DNA of 64,000 nt from Cladopsammia gracilis (taxonomy: Eukaryota > Cnidaria > Anthozoa > Scleractinia > Dendrophylliidae): positions 1-64,000 of the forward strand of contig JAJGOT010000318.1 of assembly GCA_022457155.1 (NCBI GenBank). Direction: 5' to 3'. Position 1 is the stretch's first letter; each line of letters starts with the position of its first letter. The notes beneath the pieces were generated by a model, which saw only the letters and a list, made by a program, of their open reading frames with translations, did no database searches and had not been told where the DNA came from. Shown piece by piece: positions 1 to 10,056 of the stretch. Position numbers and translations under genes: made by a program.

Positions 1-1145
1 GGGTCGGTACAAAACGTGGACCCCACATTCTGGACCCCCCTTTGTGGACCCCATCTGGACCGCCATCTGGACCCCCTTCTGGACCCCCTTCTGGACCCCA
101 TCTGGACCCCCTTCTGGACCCCCTCTTTTTCTTCCAGGGAATGGTCAAATGACAGTTTTGAATTAAAACATGTGTGCAAAGTAGAAAAAAATGTAAAAAC
201 AAAATAATATTAATATTGAAATAAATAGAAGATAATTAAAAACAACTGGGCAACTGGAAAAGGAACTGAAGAGCACTATATATAAAATTACATGTTTCCC
301 GCCTTAACGATTGGAAGTGAGTGTTTTTCAGGTTTCTTTATTATTTTATGTAGAATGTGGTCTTTTCAGAGACCATCGTTAAATAATAATGACATACCGT
401 GAAAAGAAAGTCTACAGCTGCTTCCAAAAGCCATATTTTCTTCTCTGTCGAACGCATTTTAGCTTGGTTCAACAGATTTGCAACACAATGTGCTCTTGTT
501 GCGTTTTACTTTCCATTTATAATACATGGCATGCTACACTATTTCCACTCAGTGTTTCATTCTGTTGAAACACTGATGACATTAATGTCATTACAGGATT
601 TAACAAATAATGGGCAGTTAGAACCTCTTGCTGTCGACAATGACTGTGTGATAACAGGAACATTTGCCCACTTGGTAACTATAAATACAAATAATTATGG
701 TCTCCGAAAATACCAGATTCTACATCAAATCATAATTTAAAAGAAACCTGAAAAACACTCACCTCCATTTCAACAGCCAGGTAAGAATTGGTCAGCGGTA
801 ATTACATTTTTGTAAAGAGCTGATGGTGCAATCATAAAGGCGGGAAATATGTTGTAAACTTTTATAGCGCTCTTCAGTTCCTATTCCAGTCGCCAGTTGA
901 TTTAATTTATCTTCTGTTCATTTCAATTTTAATATATTATTTTACATTTTTTCCTACTTCGCACATATGTGTATTAATTCAAAACTGTCATTTGACCATT
1001 TCCTGGAAGAAAAAAGGGGTCCAGATGGGGGTCCAGATGGGGTCCAGATGAGGTCCAGATGAGGTCCAGAAGGGGGTCCAGAAGGGGTCCAGATGGGGTC
1101 CAAAAGGGGGCTCCAGAAGGGGGCTCCACGTTTTGTGCCGACCCC
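1..1145. mobile_element. Foldback element with GGACCCC-rich tandem ends
   Basis: The two halves are inverted copies. Bases 1-330 (GGGTCGGTACAAAACGTGGA, then tandem TGGACCCC units, then a unique arm) match the reverse complement of about 830-1145, which ends TCCACGTTTTGTGCCGACCC. The outermost 120-130 bases of each arm are tandem GGACCCCATCT / GGACCCCCTTCT units. The loop (about 340-760) contains a 113-codon open frame at 399-740 with no recognisable domain; I do not call it a gene. The element interrupts repeat R1, which resumes at 1146. The left end lies at or one base before the window start, so a target duplication cannot be checked. Confidence 0.8.
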
Positions 1146-1633
1146 ATTTAGACCGTACAAAAAAAGTTACAACTTTTTCTTCGTCTAGAATAACTAGTAC
1201 GACTACTTTCCGAATAAAATACACTTGTTGCTTGTCAAAAATTGCCAGATATAAACTGATTTGGAAATCAAAATTGCAAAATACAAACATATTTGCATAA
1301 GGCAAATGAGTGAGTGAAGTTAGAACTGTATCCAAGTCTTGTTTTGTTTACATAAAATCGCTTTTCAATCTATGTAATGAATGAACAAACACATAAAAAC
1401 GGACAACAATCTTTCGAAAAATTTTATTCAAATCTCCATTAGTTTATGTTTAAAAGCAAAACGCGTACCATTTATAGCGCATCACAGAGAAAAAGTCAAT
1501 CACAGATTGATATCAACATAAATTCACATCGAAAAATGTAATCTGTTTTACCTTTTAAGTCCCTCGCTTGCTTGAAAATTCTTTAAATCTCTGCTTCTTT
1601 GGTTCTGAAATCCGTAATAAAAACAAACATTTC
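1146..1633 (+). repeat. Dispersed repeat R1, left part, interrupted by the Polinton
   Basis: This segment aligns by eye with 47790-48390 and 51970-52560. Shared blocks include CTAGAATAACTAGTACGACT, CAAACATATTTGCATA and AATCTATGTAATGAATGAAC. The sequence breaks off near 1625-1633 at the point where the other copies continue with GCATCTCCCCGCATTG, and that continuation is found at 26809, across the Polinton. It is non-coding as far as can be seen. Confidence 0.8.
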
Positions 1634-3163
1634 AGTGGTAAACGGTGGCTACCTGGAGAATAGTCATTTTCCCCAATGGTTGAGGTCACGTGGTCACTCT
1701 AGATAGGGAATAGTCAAAATCCCCTATATGACATCATATGGTCAAAAGTGAAGGGGGGATGACGTCATAGTTCCCCAGTGGGAATGACTTCCCTAGGGGA
1801 AGAAAAGTCCCCGGTGGGAAAAAATTAAGGAGCCCACACAGGTCAATCCGGTTCAACAAGTAGTTTAACGAATCAACCAAACAAGTTTTTTTTAACAATC
1901 TGTTCAATGTTTCCTTTTTCTTTTTTTTTAACAACTTGCTGATTGGCATTCTAGCAAAACTTAAATATTTAACAAGTGTTTCTAAGTTCATGTGTGGAGG
2001 AATTCCATCACGTCCCCATCAAAGTCCATTTCTTCTCACTTGTGTCCATAAGGGAATCATGTTACTTTGTTTGATCTGATTGTTCTGATCTGATTGTTTC
2101 TTGATTGTTTCTTGTTTTGTTTGATCTGATTGATGTTTCTTTAACCAACTGTTTCCGTTTTTATTGTCTGGAAGAAAAAAACGGTTTCCTTTTCTTTTTA
2201 GTCCATGAAAGTTCAATAACACGTTTAATGAAAATCATCAACAAGAAAAAATTACCAGGATTAACGCTTTCTTCTTTTCTTGAGTAACTTTCCGATCGGG
2301 TTCTAGCAAAACTTATCTGGATGTAATGGTGATCAAAGCGCTTATCATCGAGCACTGAATAATTCTTTTTACAGAACATAATACAAGCAATCACTTCGTA
2401 ATTAGACCGCATAAAAACCTTCAGGGCAAAAAATTCAAAGGCAGAAATTTGCCGCGAAGATGTGCCATAAATCAGGTTCTCTTTCTCTTTCGATTCCATC
2501 ATGAATTAGAGTGAAAATCAGCTTGGCTCGCCTCTCAGGACAATTCGTCAAAGAAAAAAGAAAAAAAAAACAGTTTGAATTCAATGCTCGCAGAAAACTC
2601 GTTTAAAAGAAGAAACGTGAAAGTATTTTTAACAACGCAAATTTTCGTCGCATGACGAATCGAGCAAAGACAAACAAACAAACTACCAACCTGCGAAATG
2701 ATTTTGCAGTGAAACAAAAAAAATCCCTTTCTTTGTTCGAAAAGGTTGTCCTTTTTCCAAAGCCACCCCTCTTAAACCTTCCACGAAGAGAGTTGTCTGA
2801 GTTTTTAGAGATGAACCATCTTTGTTTCACGCCGTGAAAAAATCTTTCTTGTCTTTCTCAGAACAGTGTTTTCTGATGTTTTCCTGGGAAAACCCGGCAT
2901 ACGCTATCACTCGGTTCCAGACCATGCACAAACCACCAGCGGGACCTGGCTCGACGATGACAGAGTTTGAGTTGAAATTGTCTCGTCCCAAGTTTTTGCA
3001 ATAATTTTGCATCTTATTTCTTCCTTCTTCTTCCGAGCAGCTCGTCTGGATTTGCGTTGCAAGTGAATGAGAGAAGAATGAAAAAAGAACAGTGTGAGCC
3101 TTTATAAAGGAAAAAACCTGACGCCACCCGTCAGGCTCCACCAATAACGAGGAAGCCCTTCGC
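1634..3163 (+). repeat. Polinton left terminal inverted repeat
   Basis: The inverted match is to 22718-22841 plus 24811-26808. The inner end is marked by TCAGGCTCCACCAATAACGA followed by GGAAGCCCTTCGC, which reads in reverse at 22718-22750. Open frames inside (for example 2161-2502 on the minus strand) recur in all TIR copies but show no domain, and I treat them as non-coding. A symmetric CCTTTATAAAGG lies near 3095. Related TIR sequence recurs in the second large element (45.7-46.7 kb and 54.5-55.3 kb). Confidence 0.88.
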
Positions 3164-3434
3164 AATTGTTACAACAACATCCGCAAGAATTTACACATGT
3201 TTGATGTCCACCATGTTTTGTTATCCTATGTCACTTTGAAAACTAAGTCTAAGACAACAGAGGTTTCTTTCATATGCACCAATGTTTTACTCAACAAAAA
3301 AAGCAAAGAGGAGAAAACATGGCTTGCAATTGACAACAATGGCAAAAAAAAAACATTGATCAATTTTTTTTTCATTGAGCCTGAGGCCATGGGTCGTTTG
3401 CCCTCCCATGCAAACTTCTGCGGTCGTCAGTTTT

Positions 3435-3958
3435 TTATGGATCTAATCCCAAGTCCTTGCACGAGGAGCTGTCATCACTGTCCACCTCGTCTGTCCAATT
3501 ATGGCCTAATTTCAGGCGCTGCCAGTCAAACACTTCGTCGATGTTGACGTGCGTCAATCCTAATAGTTCATAGGTAAAGAACAGATCTCCGCGTCGGAAG
3601 GATAAAATTTCTTCCAAATGCGTACGGTTGACAACATGTTGCGCACAAATTGACAGTTGTCAGGGGTCCAGATCGGGTGTACGATACCATTTTCATGCAG
3701 CTGATGCACCCATTCATCGTATACATCTGGAAAGGTGACTTGTCGAAGAGCCCTACTAATGTTAGCTCGTAGATTGTGTATGAACAACAAGGCTTCGGGT
3801 GACCAAATGGGGCTATCGGGCGGTTTCAATACCACATGATGTTGCATGCATTTTAATAATGCTACAATCCACCAACGCCACCAAGGGCGAGCATTCAGAC
3901 TCTGCGTAAACTCGCTCTGAGAATCCACTACCCCTTGACTCGTGAAAGGAGAAGTCAT
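3435..3958 (-). pseudogene. Minus-strand left-end Polinton gene, frameshifted
   Basis: This is the only Polinton gene read leftwards. An ATG at 3958 opens 132 codons that are tryptophan-rich near the start (RPWWRWW). The frame drifts near 3600-3620 into the wrong phase and closes at 3560, while the neighbouring phase continues over 3617-3435 (RRGDLFFTYELLGL, then an acidic end EVDSDDSSS). One indel explains both. Combined length is about 175 residues. A TATATAAAG on the minus strand at 3987-3995 lies about 30 bases upstream of the ATG. I do not recognise the family. Position and orientation suggest an early or regulatory gene, which is inference only. Confidence 0.6.
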
Positions 3959-3986
3959 TTTTGGTGTAAAAAAGACTAAACGTTAT

Positions 3987-3995
3987 CTTTATATA
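3987..3995 (-). promoter_or_regulatory. TATA-like box of the left-end minus-strand gene
   Basis: The plus strand reads CTTTATATA, giving TATATAAAG on the minus strand, roughly 30 bases before the ATG at 3958. The 3959-4109 gap is a divergent promoter region between this gene and the plus-strand gene at 4110. Confidence 0.45.
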
Positions 3996-4109
3996 GAAAA
4001 CGCGAACTGTCATTCCTACTAAAATTTGCTATAAAAAAGAAACGACAAGGTAACAAAACAAATGTTAACACGTTAACAAAGAACACGTCAGTGCGCGAGA
4101 TTAAAACAA

Positions 4110-4496
4110 ATGTCAAGAACGTCTGATATCCAGATCGCTTTGAAAGATTGGTTAGGATGTGCCATTCTCTTTTTAGAAAGAGTCGACCCCCAATCTTTGG
4201 TGGACTTGAGCGATGATGCGTTAGAAGAGCTAGAACCGAACGTTGCGTTTGTGCAACTGGTGACCAGAAACAAAGAGAAGAATGAACCGTTTACCTTGCT
4301 TCATTTGATCGCTTATTTAAGTGTTATGCGGCAATGTTTGTCCCTGGACGCTTACCGTCAACATCGTCATTGGATATTTAAGAAACAACAACAAGCATAC
4401 GTACCTAGTTTTGGACGTTTTGTGGCTCAATTTACAGTGAGTCTGACCCGGCAATTGATCCCATTGGTGGTGCGCACCTGTTTGTCACCCATCTAA
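4110..4496 (+). CDS. Hypothetical Polinton protein, 128 aa
   Basis: An intact ATG-to-TAA frame encodes a mostly helical, leucine-rich protein. Residues 15-25 (CAILFLERVDP) and 65-75 (LLHLIAYLSVM) are hydrophobic, residues 30-43 are acidic (DLSDDALEELEP), and the end is basic and hydrophobic. It lies five bases upstream of the integrase frame and is read in the same direction, so co-transcription is plausible. I do not recognise the family. Surviving intact between two broken genes could be chance given its short length. Confidence 0.55.
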   Translation: MSRTSDIQIALKDWLGCAILFLERVDPQSLVDLSDDALEELEPNVAFVQLVTRNKEKNEPFTLLHLIAYLSVMRQCLSLDAYRQHRHWIFKKQQQAYVPSFGRFVAQFTVSLTRQLIPLVVRTCLSPI

Positions 4497-4500
4497 AAAA

Positions 4501-5612
4501 ATGAAGAAGGCTGAGCAGATGAGTCCATTGGAAGACTTGTATTTGGATCTGGAGAGTCCTTATGCGTTAAGTGGAAATTTCAAGGAATTGACCAAGGTGG
4601 CCCGCGACACGTTGGACGTCTCACCCAGCCAGGCGCAAACTGTTTACAAGGAGAACCCACTTTCATGTTACACCGACCTCGTCAAGTACGATTTCCACGC
4701 AGCAAGACGGTCGTGCCTCCACAAGTGGATTATACCTGGCAGGCGGATCTTGTGGAAATGCAGGATCCCAAACTCATTGCCCAAAACAAACGCACCCGAT
4801 ACCCGGTCATCAATGTGTTGTCCAAATATGCATGGGTCATTGCCTTAAAAAGCAAGAAAGGCAAGGCCACGGCAGATGTGTTTCGTTATTTGTTGGAGAA
4901 TTCAGGAGGACATAAGCCCGTCAACTTGCAGACCGATCAAGGGAAAGAATTCTACAACCAACACATGAAGCAGTTACTTGACGAGTATAACATTCACCAC
5001 TATTCCACTCGAGGCGAACCCAAAGCTGCTGTGGTCGAATGTTTCAATTGCACTTTGAAGGAATTGATGTACAAGTACATGACAGCTCGCAACACCCCCA
5101 AATATTTGGAGGTCTTACCTTTGTTGGTGGATAAGTACAACACGCGCATTCACAGCCATACTCAAATGGCCCCGGTCGATGTCACTGACGGCAATGCCTC
5201 GGTGGTCTGGAAGCGGTTGTTCAAACCCACCCCTACCTTAGACCCTTACAAGTTTCGACCGGGGGATTTTGTGCACACCTCCAAACTGGTCAAGGGTTAA
5301 AAGAGTGCCTTTTCCAAGAGTTATTGGGTTAATTGGTCACAAGACGTGTACACGGTGACCGATCGTCAACGGTCCTTGTTCGATGGTGTGAATTATTACA
5401 AGTTGGACACTTGGAAAGGTGACAAAGTACCTGGACGATTTTATGAACCTCAACTGCAAAAAGTATGAGCTCTGCCCAACCAATGGTGGGTAAGTAAAAA
5501 GCTTAAATACAAGGGACGCAGACCCACTCGTCAAGTGTTAGTCAACTGGCAAGGACTTGCTCCCGATTATCAAACGTGGATACCTGTCAAAGAGTTAAAA
5601 AAGTCGTCGTAA
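4501..5612 (+). pseudogene. Retrovirus-type integrase with C-terminal chromodomain, broken
   Basis: This is the rve-fold integrase that inserts Polintons. The N-terminal part (from ATG 4501) runs in one phase to about 4660, and the catalytic core continues in another phase from 4665 to 5300. The DDE residues are visible: Asp in WQADLVEM, Asp in QTDQGKEF, Glu in AAVVECFN (the family usually has Arg where this copy has Cys). An in-frame TAA (5298-5300) and a later TGA near 5467 interrupt the C-terminal part. The end (about 5490-5612) has a chromodomain-like stretch with LVNWQGL and TWIPVKEL. A frameshift plus two stops mean the copy is inactive. The order INT core then chromodomain matches many Polinton integrases. 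Confidence 0.88.
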
Positions 5613-5617
5613 AAAAA

Positions 5618-7074
5618 ATGGCCAAACCCTGGAAAATGGACGATGATTTTTGCTAGTTCTGAATAGTGGGGATGTGGGCACGGAACCCCTCGAACCCGGA
5701 CAGACCACCGTGCGCAGTGCGTTCCGACAACGGCTGGAGATTCCATTGACGCTCACCGACCACTGGCAAGTTGCCCTTTTAAAACTGTTGTACACCAATT
5801 CTTACGGCAACACCGTATTGAAATTGTCGCAGGATTACCATGTGCGCGTGGGGAGTTCGGATGGATCAGTTCCCACTCGATCAATGGCACTGACCTCGCA
5901 CAAACACTTCACGCACGCGGCAGAATTGCTAGGCGATTTGGTGCAGAAGATGGGATGGCACGTGATACCCACCTTATCGGGTGGTCAACATCATTACGGA
6001 CAACTCCACATGGAATCTCCTGGCACCGCGGACTAAAATTTTCCCACTAATCCCAAACTGGATCTCTTTCGTCCCGACCCGGTGCGCGAATTTTTGCAAA
6101 GCATCGGAAACACTTATCGCGTGAAACAAGTGGCACTCCCTACGCGCTTCCTTCAGTTCGAATATTACGTAGGATTCGCCCTCCTGAAACTCACACGTTC
6201 CAGGAGGGATTACATCTGGTTAACTAGGGCTAGTCCATCCAGACCCAGGATGCATTATTCACTCCATCTGTGGGCGCAGGGTCAGTACAATCTGGGGGAA
6301 TCGTTGGCCCTGCTGATGGGATTTTTGGAGCCCGATCCAGATCGGCCGGGTCAGACGCGCATTGTAGCTCACAACACCGTCTACGCGGACACGGGAGATG
6401 GTACGCAAGCCGATTGGGTGGTGTCATTTGGATACGGATCATTATGGCATCAAGACGGAAGATTTTCTGTTGGGAGGCGTACGCATCAAACTCAATAGTG
6501 CCGTCGACCGGTTGCACTACACGTTTGGCAAAAGAGCCGTCTTTGACATGGGGGCTTGGGTGCGAGACCCATCTCCTTTATTACCCTACGCGTGACAATC
6601 CCCCGTGACGGTGGTCACTACGGAACCCGGCAAGTGGTTTCTGCAGGCCTGAGAAGGGGTCTACATCGACTTTAAAAATGGTCTGGAGACAGTGATGGGC
6701 ACCCCACAACTCAATGCTCCTTCTAGGGTTAACGGATTCGGGGCATGGTTGGCTTTGCCCAGTTTGGAGACATCCCTGGCCCAAACGAACACCCGCTTGT
6801 CTAACGTGGACCTCACGCGATGCAACACCGAAGTAGATGTGGTGGAATTTAGCCCTGTGGGTGACAGACAACGCAGATTGCTGGCCACCCTTCCCCTCTC
6901 ACCTGGCAGCGATTACGGTCTCACGGTCGAATACAACCCGCAGCATTTGGATTTCAGACCGTTGGCCGGACCCACGCAAAATCTGAGCGAGTTGAGAATG
7001 CATTTAAGAAACGCTGAAGGTTTGGATGTACCATTTTACACGGGTCTCACCGGTGTTTGGCTATACTTTCGCAA
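5618..7074 (+). pseudogene. Large Polinton structural-type protein A (5' part), broken
   Basis: The reading frame spans about 5650-7074 but is cut by a frameshift near 5650, a stop at 6034-6036, a phase change near 6430-6500 and stops near 6593 and 6651. The ATG at 5618 follows the integrase stop by five bases, but its own frame closes after 12 codons. Blocks such as LTDHWQVALLKLLYTNSYGN resemble WTLDAIWEVALVQLLMPHTF in the intact gene at 8864, so the two are probably distant paralogues. The C-terminal part (LRNAEGLDVPFYTGLTGVWL) is cut at 7074 by a Mutator-like insertion and resumes at 8815. The role is probably virion structural, inferred from context. Confidence 0.65.
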
Positions 7075-8814
7075 TAGCCTGCGTAGCAAGCGTTCGCGTA
7101 CGAACGAATTTTTCCGCATTCTGGCCGCGCGAAAATTGGGGCGAGAGCAAAAAAATCGGAGGACAGGGTGGGAGTGGGGAGATGAGGGAACGCTTGCCTG
7201 CAAACTCCACGATTTTGAAAAGCGCCGTTCGTCCACGAACGGGGCTCCTGATTGGTGCGGTGTGTTCACCTTGAGTGACAGGTTTGACAAGTAGCTATCA
7301 AATTTTCACGCAAAATATTTTGAGTGTGACTTGCGATCAAAGGATGAAAGATATGGAGCTCGGAGAACATGTGAAAGATTTTGAAACGTGTTTGAACGAT
7401 GTTTTGTCGGAGCTGAGCGAAGCGGGGCTTGCTTTTACTTTGAAAACGGAACAAGAAAGGGCAATGCGCCGTCTTTTTAACGGCAACAATTTAATGGCCG
7501 TATTGCCAACAGGATTCGGCAAGAGTTTAATTTTTCAGTGGTTTGTTATGATGTGCGGAGTGCGAAGTAAAAGGCAATTCAAGGAGGTACAGGCTATTCC
7601 AGTGTTATTCAGTGTTATTTCTCCATTGCAAAGCATAATTCGGGATCCAGTCGAAGAGGTAAATTGTATGCAGATGACGGCGTGCGATTTAAATGAAAAA
7701 CTGGACCGCTTGGACGATAAACACAAAGGGAAATTTGGAAGAACGCACGTAGTAATTAGTCAAAGTTACACAAGGATTTCCTCGCTTAAATGTAAAGGCA
7801 TGGAAAGAAAACAATACGTACCTTATTCCCCTATTAATAATAGGCCAGGAAATGTTTTTCTTAGACCTGAGTAGACCCGTTGAAAAAAATTATCGTAGTT
7901 TAGTTTGACTGTTGTCGTCCATGTCTGTTTGTAGTAATCGGTAATGCCTAGTTAAATTGGTTGGATCGTTGGATCGATACAAAAAAGGTACTATACGATA
8001 CAAATCGATACAAATAATACCCAAATCCAGTCATTAAGGTTTAGACTTTCTCAAAAACCTAATTGACTCCAATTGACACCACGATTTCATCCCAAATTTT
8101 AAAGTGAAAGTGATCTATTTCGGCGGCTGTTTGTTTTTATCGGTGTTGAGTGTGGGAAGATCTATTTGCATTTGTGGACCGATTCGAGTTTTATTTTGGT
8201 CACAGCAAAATATAAGATGAAATGAAGCTGAATGATTAGTGCTCGTACCATAGAAAAGTCAGAAAATAGCGAGGAAAGCGAAGATTGATTTTGAACTAGA
8301 AATAATATAACCCAGTATAACCGTAAACAAACACAGCAGTACAGTCGCGCGCTGAGTAGTTGAGCTGAGCAGTGTTATATTTTTATTAGCGGGAATTATT
8401 TCACCGGCTCTGTTAACCGGTGTTGGATTCAATAAGTCAAAGCAAGAAAATATACGGATATTTCTTCTAATTTAAGTTGGCATTGTTTTGAAATGGCGAC
8501 AAGGTTTATTGATTGCAATCTGTGAAGAGATTTCAACCGTTTACGAATTCGAAACGTTTTATCTTTTGAAGGAAGTAAAATTCTACATCCGGTAATCTGT
8601 AATTGGCTTATTTGTTGATAAGCTGTCAATCGGCAAATGAAATCAACCGTGACAAACAGGTGGGCGTTTTTCAAAATCGTGGGGTTTGCAGGCAAGCGTT
8701 CCCTCATCTCCCCACTCCCACCCCCGTCCTCCGATTTTTTGCTCTCGCCCCAATTTTCACGCGGCCAGAATGCGGAAAAATTCGTTCGTATGCGAACGCT
8801 TGCTACGCAGGCTA
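7075..8814. mobile_element. Mutator-like element with 9-bp target duplication
   Basis: The inverted ends TAGCCTGCGTAGCAAGCG and CGCTTGCTACGCAGGCTA extend for about 200 bases (7075-7280 against 8640-8814). Perfect 9-bp duplications CTTTCGCAA flank it at 7066-7074 and 8815-8823. The 1740-base length, long TIRs and 9-bp duplication fit Mutator-like elements. No transposase is seen. It carries a helicase fragment. It sits inside structural gene A, and removing it leaves the host frame continuous across the site. Confidence 0.85.
7344..7874 (+). pseudogene. RecQ-type helicase N-terminal fragment carried by the transposon
   Basis: From ATG 7344, 176 residues read like the start of a superfamily 2 RecQ-like helicase. 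A motif-0-like LKTEQERAMRRLF is followed by motif I (Walker A) AVLPTGFGKSLIFQ and motif Ia-like VISPLQSIIRDPVEEV. The frame stops before any DEAH box, so there is no motor core and no activity is expected. It is enclosed by the Mutator-like TIRs, so it looks like captured or remnant cargo. An intron downstream that I cannot see is possible, but the remaining 900 bases of the element show no further helicase motif. Confidence 0.7.
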
Positions 8815-8863
8815 CTTTCGCAAAGGAGGAACCAAAAACACAAAGCCCTTACAATCAGTTGGC

Positions 8864-9733
8864 ATGAGTTTTGCTGGGGGACGTCGAGTGACTTTGGAAA
8901 GCAACGATCAGAAGGACTTCTTCCCGAACAACACACCATCGCGTTTCAGGCTGAGATTACCCGAACAGTGGACCTTGGATGCCATATGGGAAGTGGCCCT
9001 GGTGCAATTGTTGATGCCTCACACGTTTCACAACATTCAAGATCTTCAGATACAGTTTTCTGTCAACTACCCATCTGGCAAACAAGATCTTTTTCTGGCA
9101 AGCGGACTTTACGTGACTTTGACAGATGTTGTGTTGGCCCTTCATCAAGCCATTGAAACTGAGACACCCGTTTCAGATGCTGGCACGATCGCTCGTGTCC
9201 AACTGCAGTTGGACGAGAAAGGATTTTACCAGTGGACCTTTCCCACTAATGATTTTTCGCTGTACTTACCCGGTTGGTTGGCTCGAGTTTTAGGATATCT
9301 TGATTGGGAGTTGTGGACGGTCCCGTTTTACTACAAGTCCGGCGTGTGTCATCCCACGGTGGAAATCACCAGCACACACATTCAGACCGGGCGCCTGACC
9401 GAAGTGGAAATCACTCGCTTGTGTACCATGGCTTTACCGGCCGATCATCGCATATGGAGTTTTGTCTCCCCAAACTCTTTCCAGAACGTCTATGTGCATT
9501 GCAACATGGCCGAGCCCATCTACGTGGGATCGCAGATGGCCAAGGTGGTCTTAATCCATGGCGTCAATCCTCAGAAGGGGGTCTTGGAGGACGTGACCAT
9601 TCCACACTTGATCTTTTTGCGATTAAGTCATTTCACTTTTCGAGACCTCAAAATCGATATGAGACAACTTGGGTTGTCGCATCCCATTTCAAGGAGGAAA
9701 CGTCATGGCTGCTCTGTATTGTCGACAACGTAA
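8864..9733 (+). CDS. Polinton structural-type protein B, 289 aa, intact
   Basis: ATG 8864 opens a complete frame ending at TAA 9733. The N-terminal half has a signature I associate with a common Polinton hypothetical family: FRLRLPEQWTLDAIWEVALV, then LLMPHTFHNI. The middle is beta-rich (YQWTFPTNDFSLYLPGWLA, RVLGYLDW), and the basic end reads SRRKRHG. No transmembrane segment or signal is seen. The preceding sequence, the remnant of protein A after 8815, is in the same phase with no stop before this ATG, so A and B could read as a fusion here. The function is unproven; position between integrase and capsid genes suggests a virion or assembly protein. Confidence 0.7.
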   Translation: MSFAGGRRVTLESNDQKDFFPNNTPSRFRLRLPEQWTLDAIWEVALVQLLMPHTFHNIQDLQIQFSVNYPSGKQDLFLASGLYVTLTDVVLALHQAIETETPVSDAGTIARVQLQLDEKGFYQWTFPTNDFSLYLPGWLARVLGYLDWELWTVPFYYKSGVCHPTVEITSTHIQTGRLTEVEITRLCTMALPADHRIWSFVSPNSFQNVYVHCNMAEPIYVGSQMAKVVLIHGVNPQKGVLEDVTIPHLIFLRLSHFTFRDLKIDMRQLGLSHPISRRKRHGCSVLSTT

Positions 9734-9755
9734 ATTGCCTTAATAAAAAGTGCCA

Positions 9756-9962
9756 ATGCATCGCACGTTTTTGAGATCGCAATGGATCCAAGTAGATGGT
9801 GGTGATGGTTATCATCAAGGCCTGCTGACGTATCAAGAAGGGGGTTTTTGGGGCACGCTGGCAGGTCCTGCAGTGAGTTATCTGGGTAATTTAGCGGCCA
9901 ACGCGGGATACGAAACAGCTTGTCGAGCCGCCCGTCAATTTTACAAAAGTCACTGTCGGTAG
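9756..9962 (+). CDS. Small Polinton protein, 68 aa, possibly truncated by a stop
   Basis: ATG 9756 is preferred over the upstream GTG at 9750. The protein is glycine-rich in the middle (YQEGGFWGTLAGPAVSYLGN) and ends RQFYKSHCR at TAG 9960-9962. Beyond that TAG the same phase continues as a Glu-rich tract, another stop, then PPRKKKKKTK before the L1 insertion near 10055. The original protein was probably longer, with an acidic and then a basic tail, like small adenovirus-type minor capsid or core proteins. That functional link is inference. Confidence 0.5.
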   Translation: MHRTFLRSQWIQVDGGDGYHQGLLTYQEGGFWGTLAGPAVSYLGNLAANAGYETACRAARQFYKSHCR

Positions 9963-10056
9963 AAGGAGGAGGAAGAGGAGGAAGAGGAGGAAAAGGAGGA
10001 GTAGGAGGAGGAGGCGGAGGAACCACCTCGCAAGAAAAAGAAAAAGACAAAACAAG

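Noticed and set aside
399..740. 113-codon frame in the loop of the first foldback element
   Set aside because: No recognisable motif, composition like the surrounding AT-rich DNA, and the element type does not need a protein.
2161..2502. Frame recurring in all TIR copies (2161-2502 minus, 25363-25695 plus, 55111-55296 plus)
   Set aside because: Recurrence is explained by the inverted repeats. The frame is not maintained equally among copies and has no domain.
3197..3547. 116-codon plus-strand frame at the left of the Polinton
   Set aside because: It overlaps the better-supported minus-strand gene and shows no motif.
8603..8863. Upstream extension of the structural protein B frame
   Set aside because: It reads through the Mutator-like TIR; the ATG at 8864 starts the family-like sequence.
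9960..10030. Glycine-rich or glutamate-rich protein segment (GGA repeats)
   Set aside because: A simple GAG/GGA repeat readable in several frames. Only the Glu-rich phase fits the preceding gene, and it lies after a stop codon.
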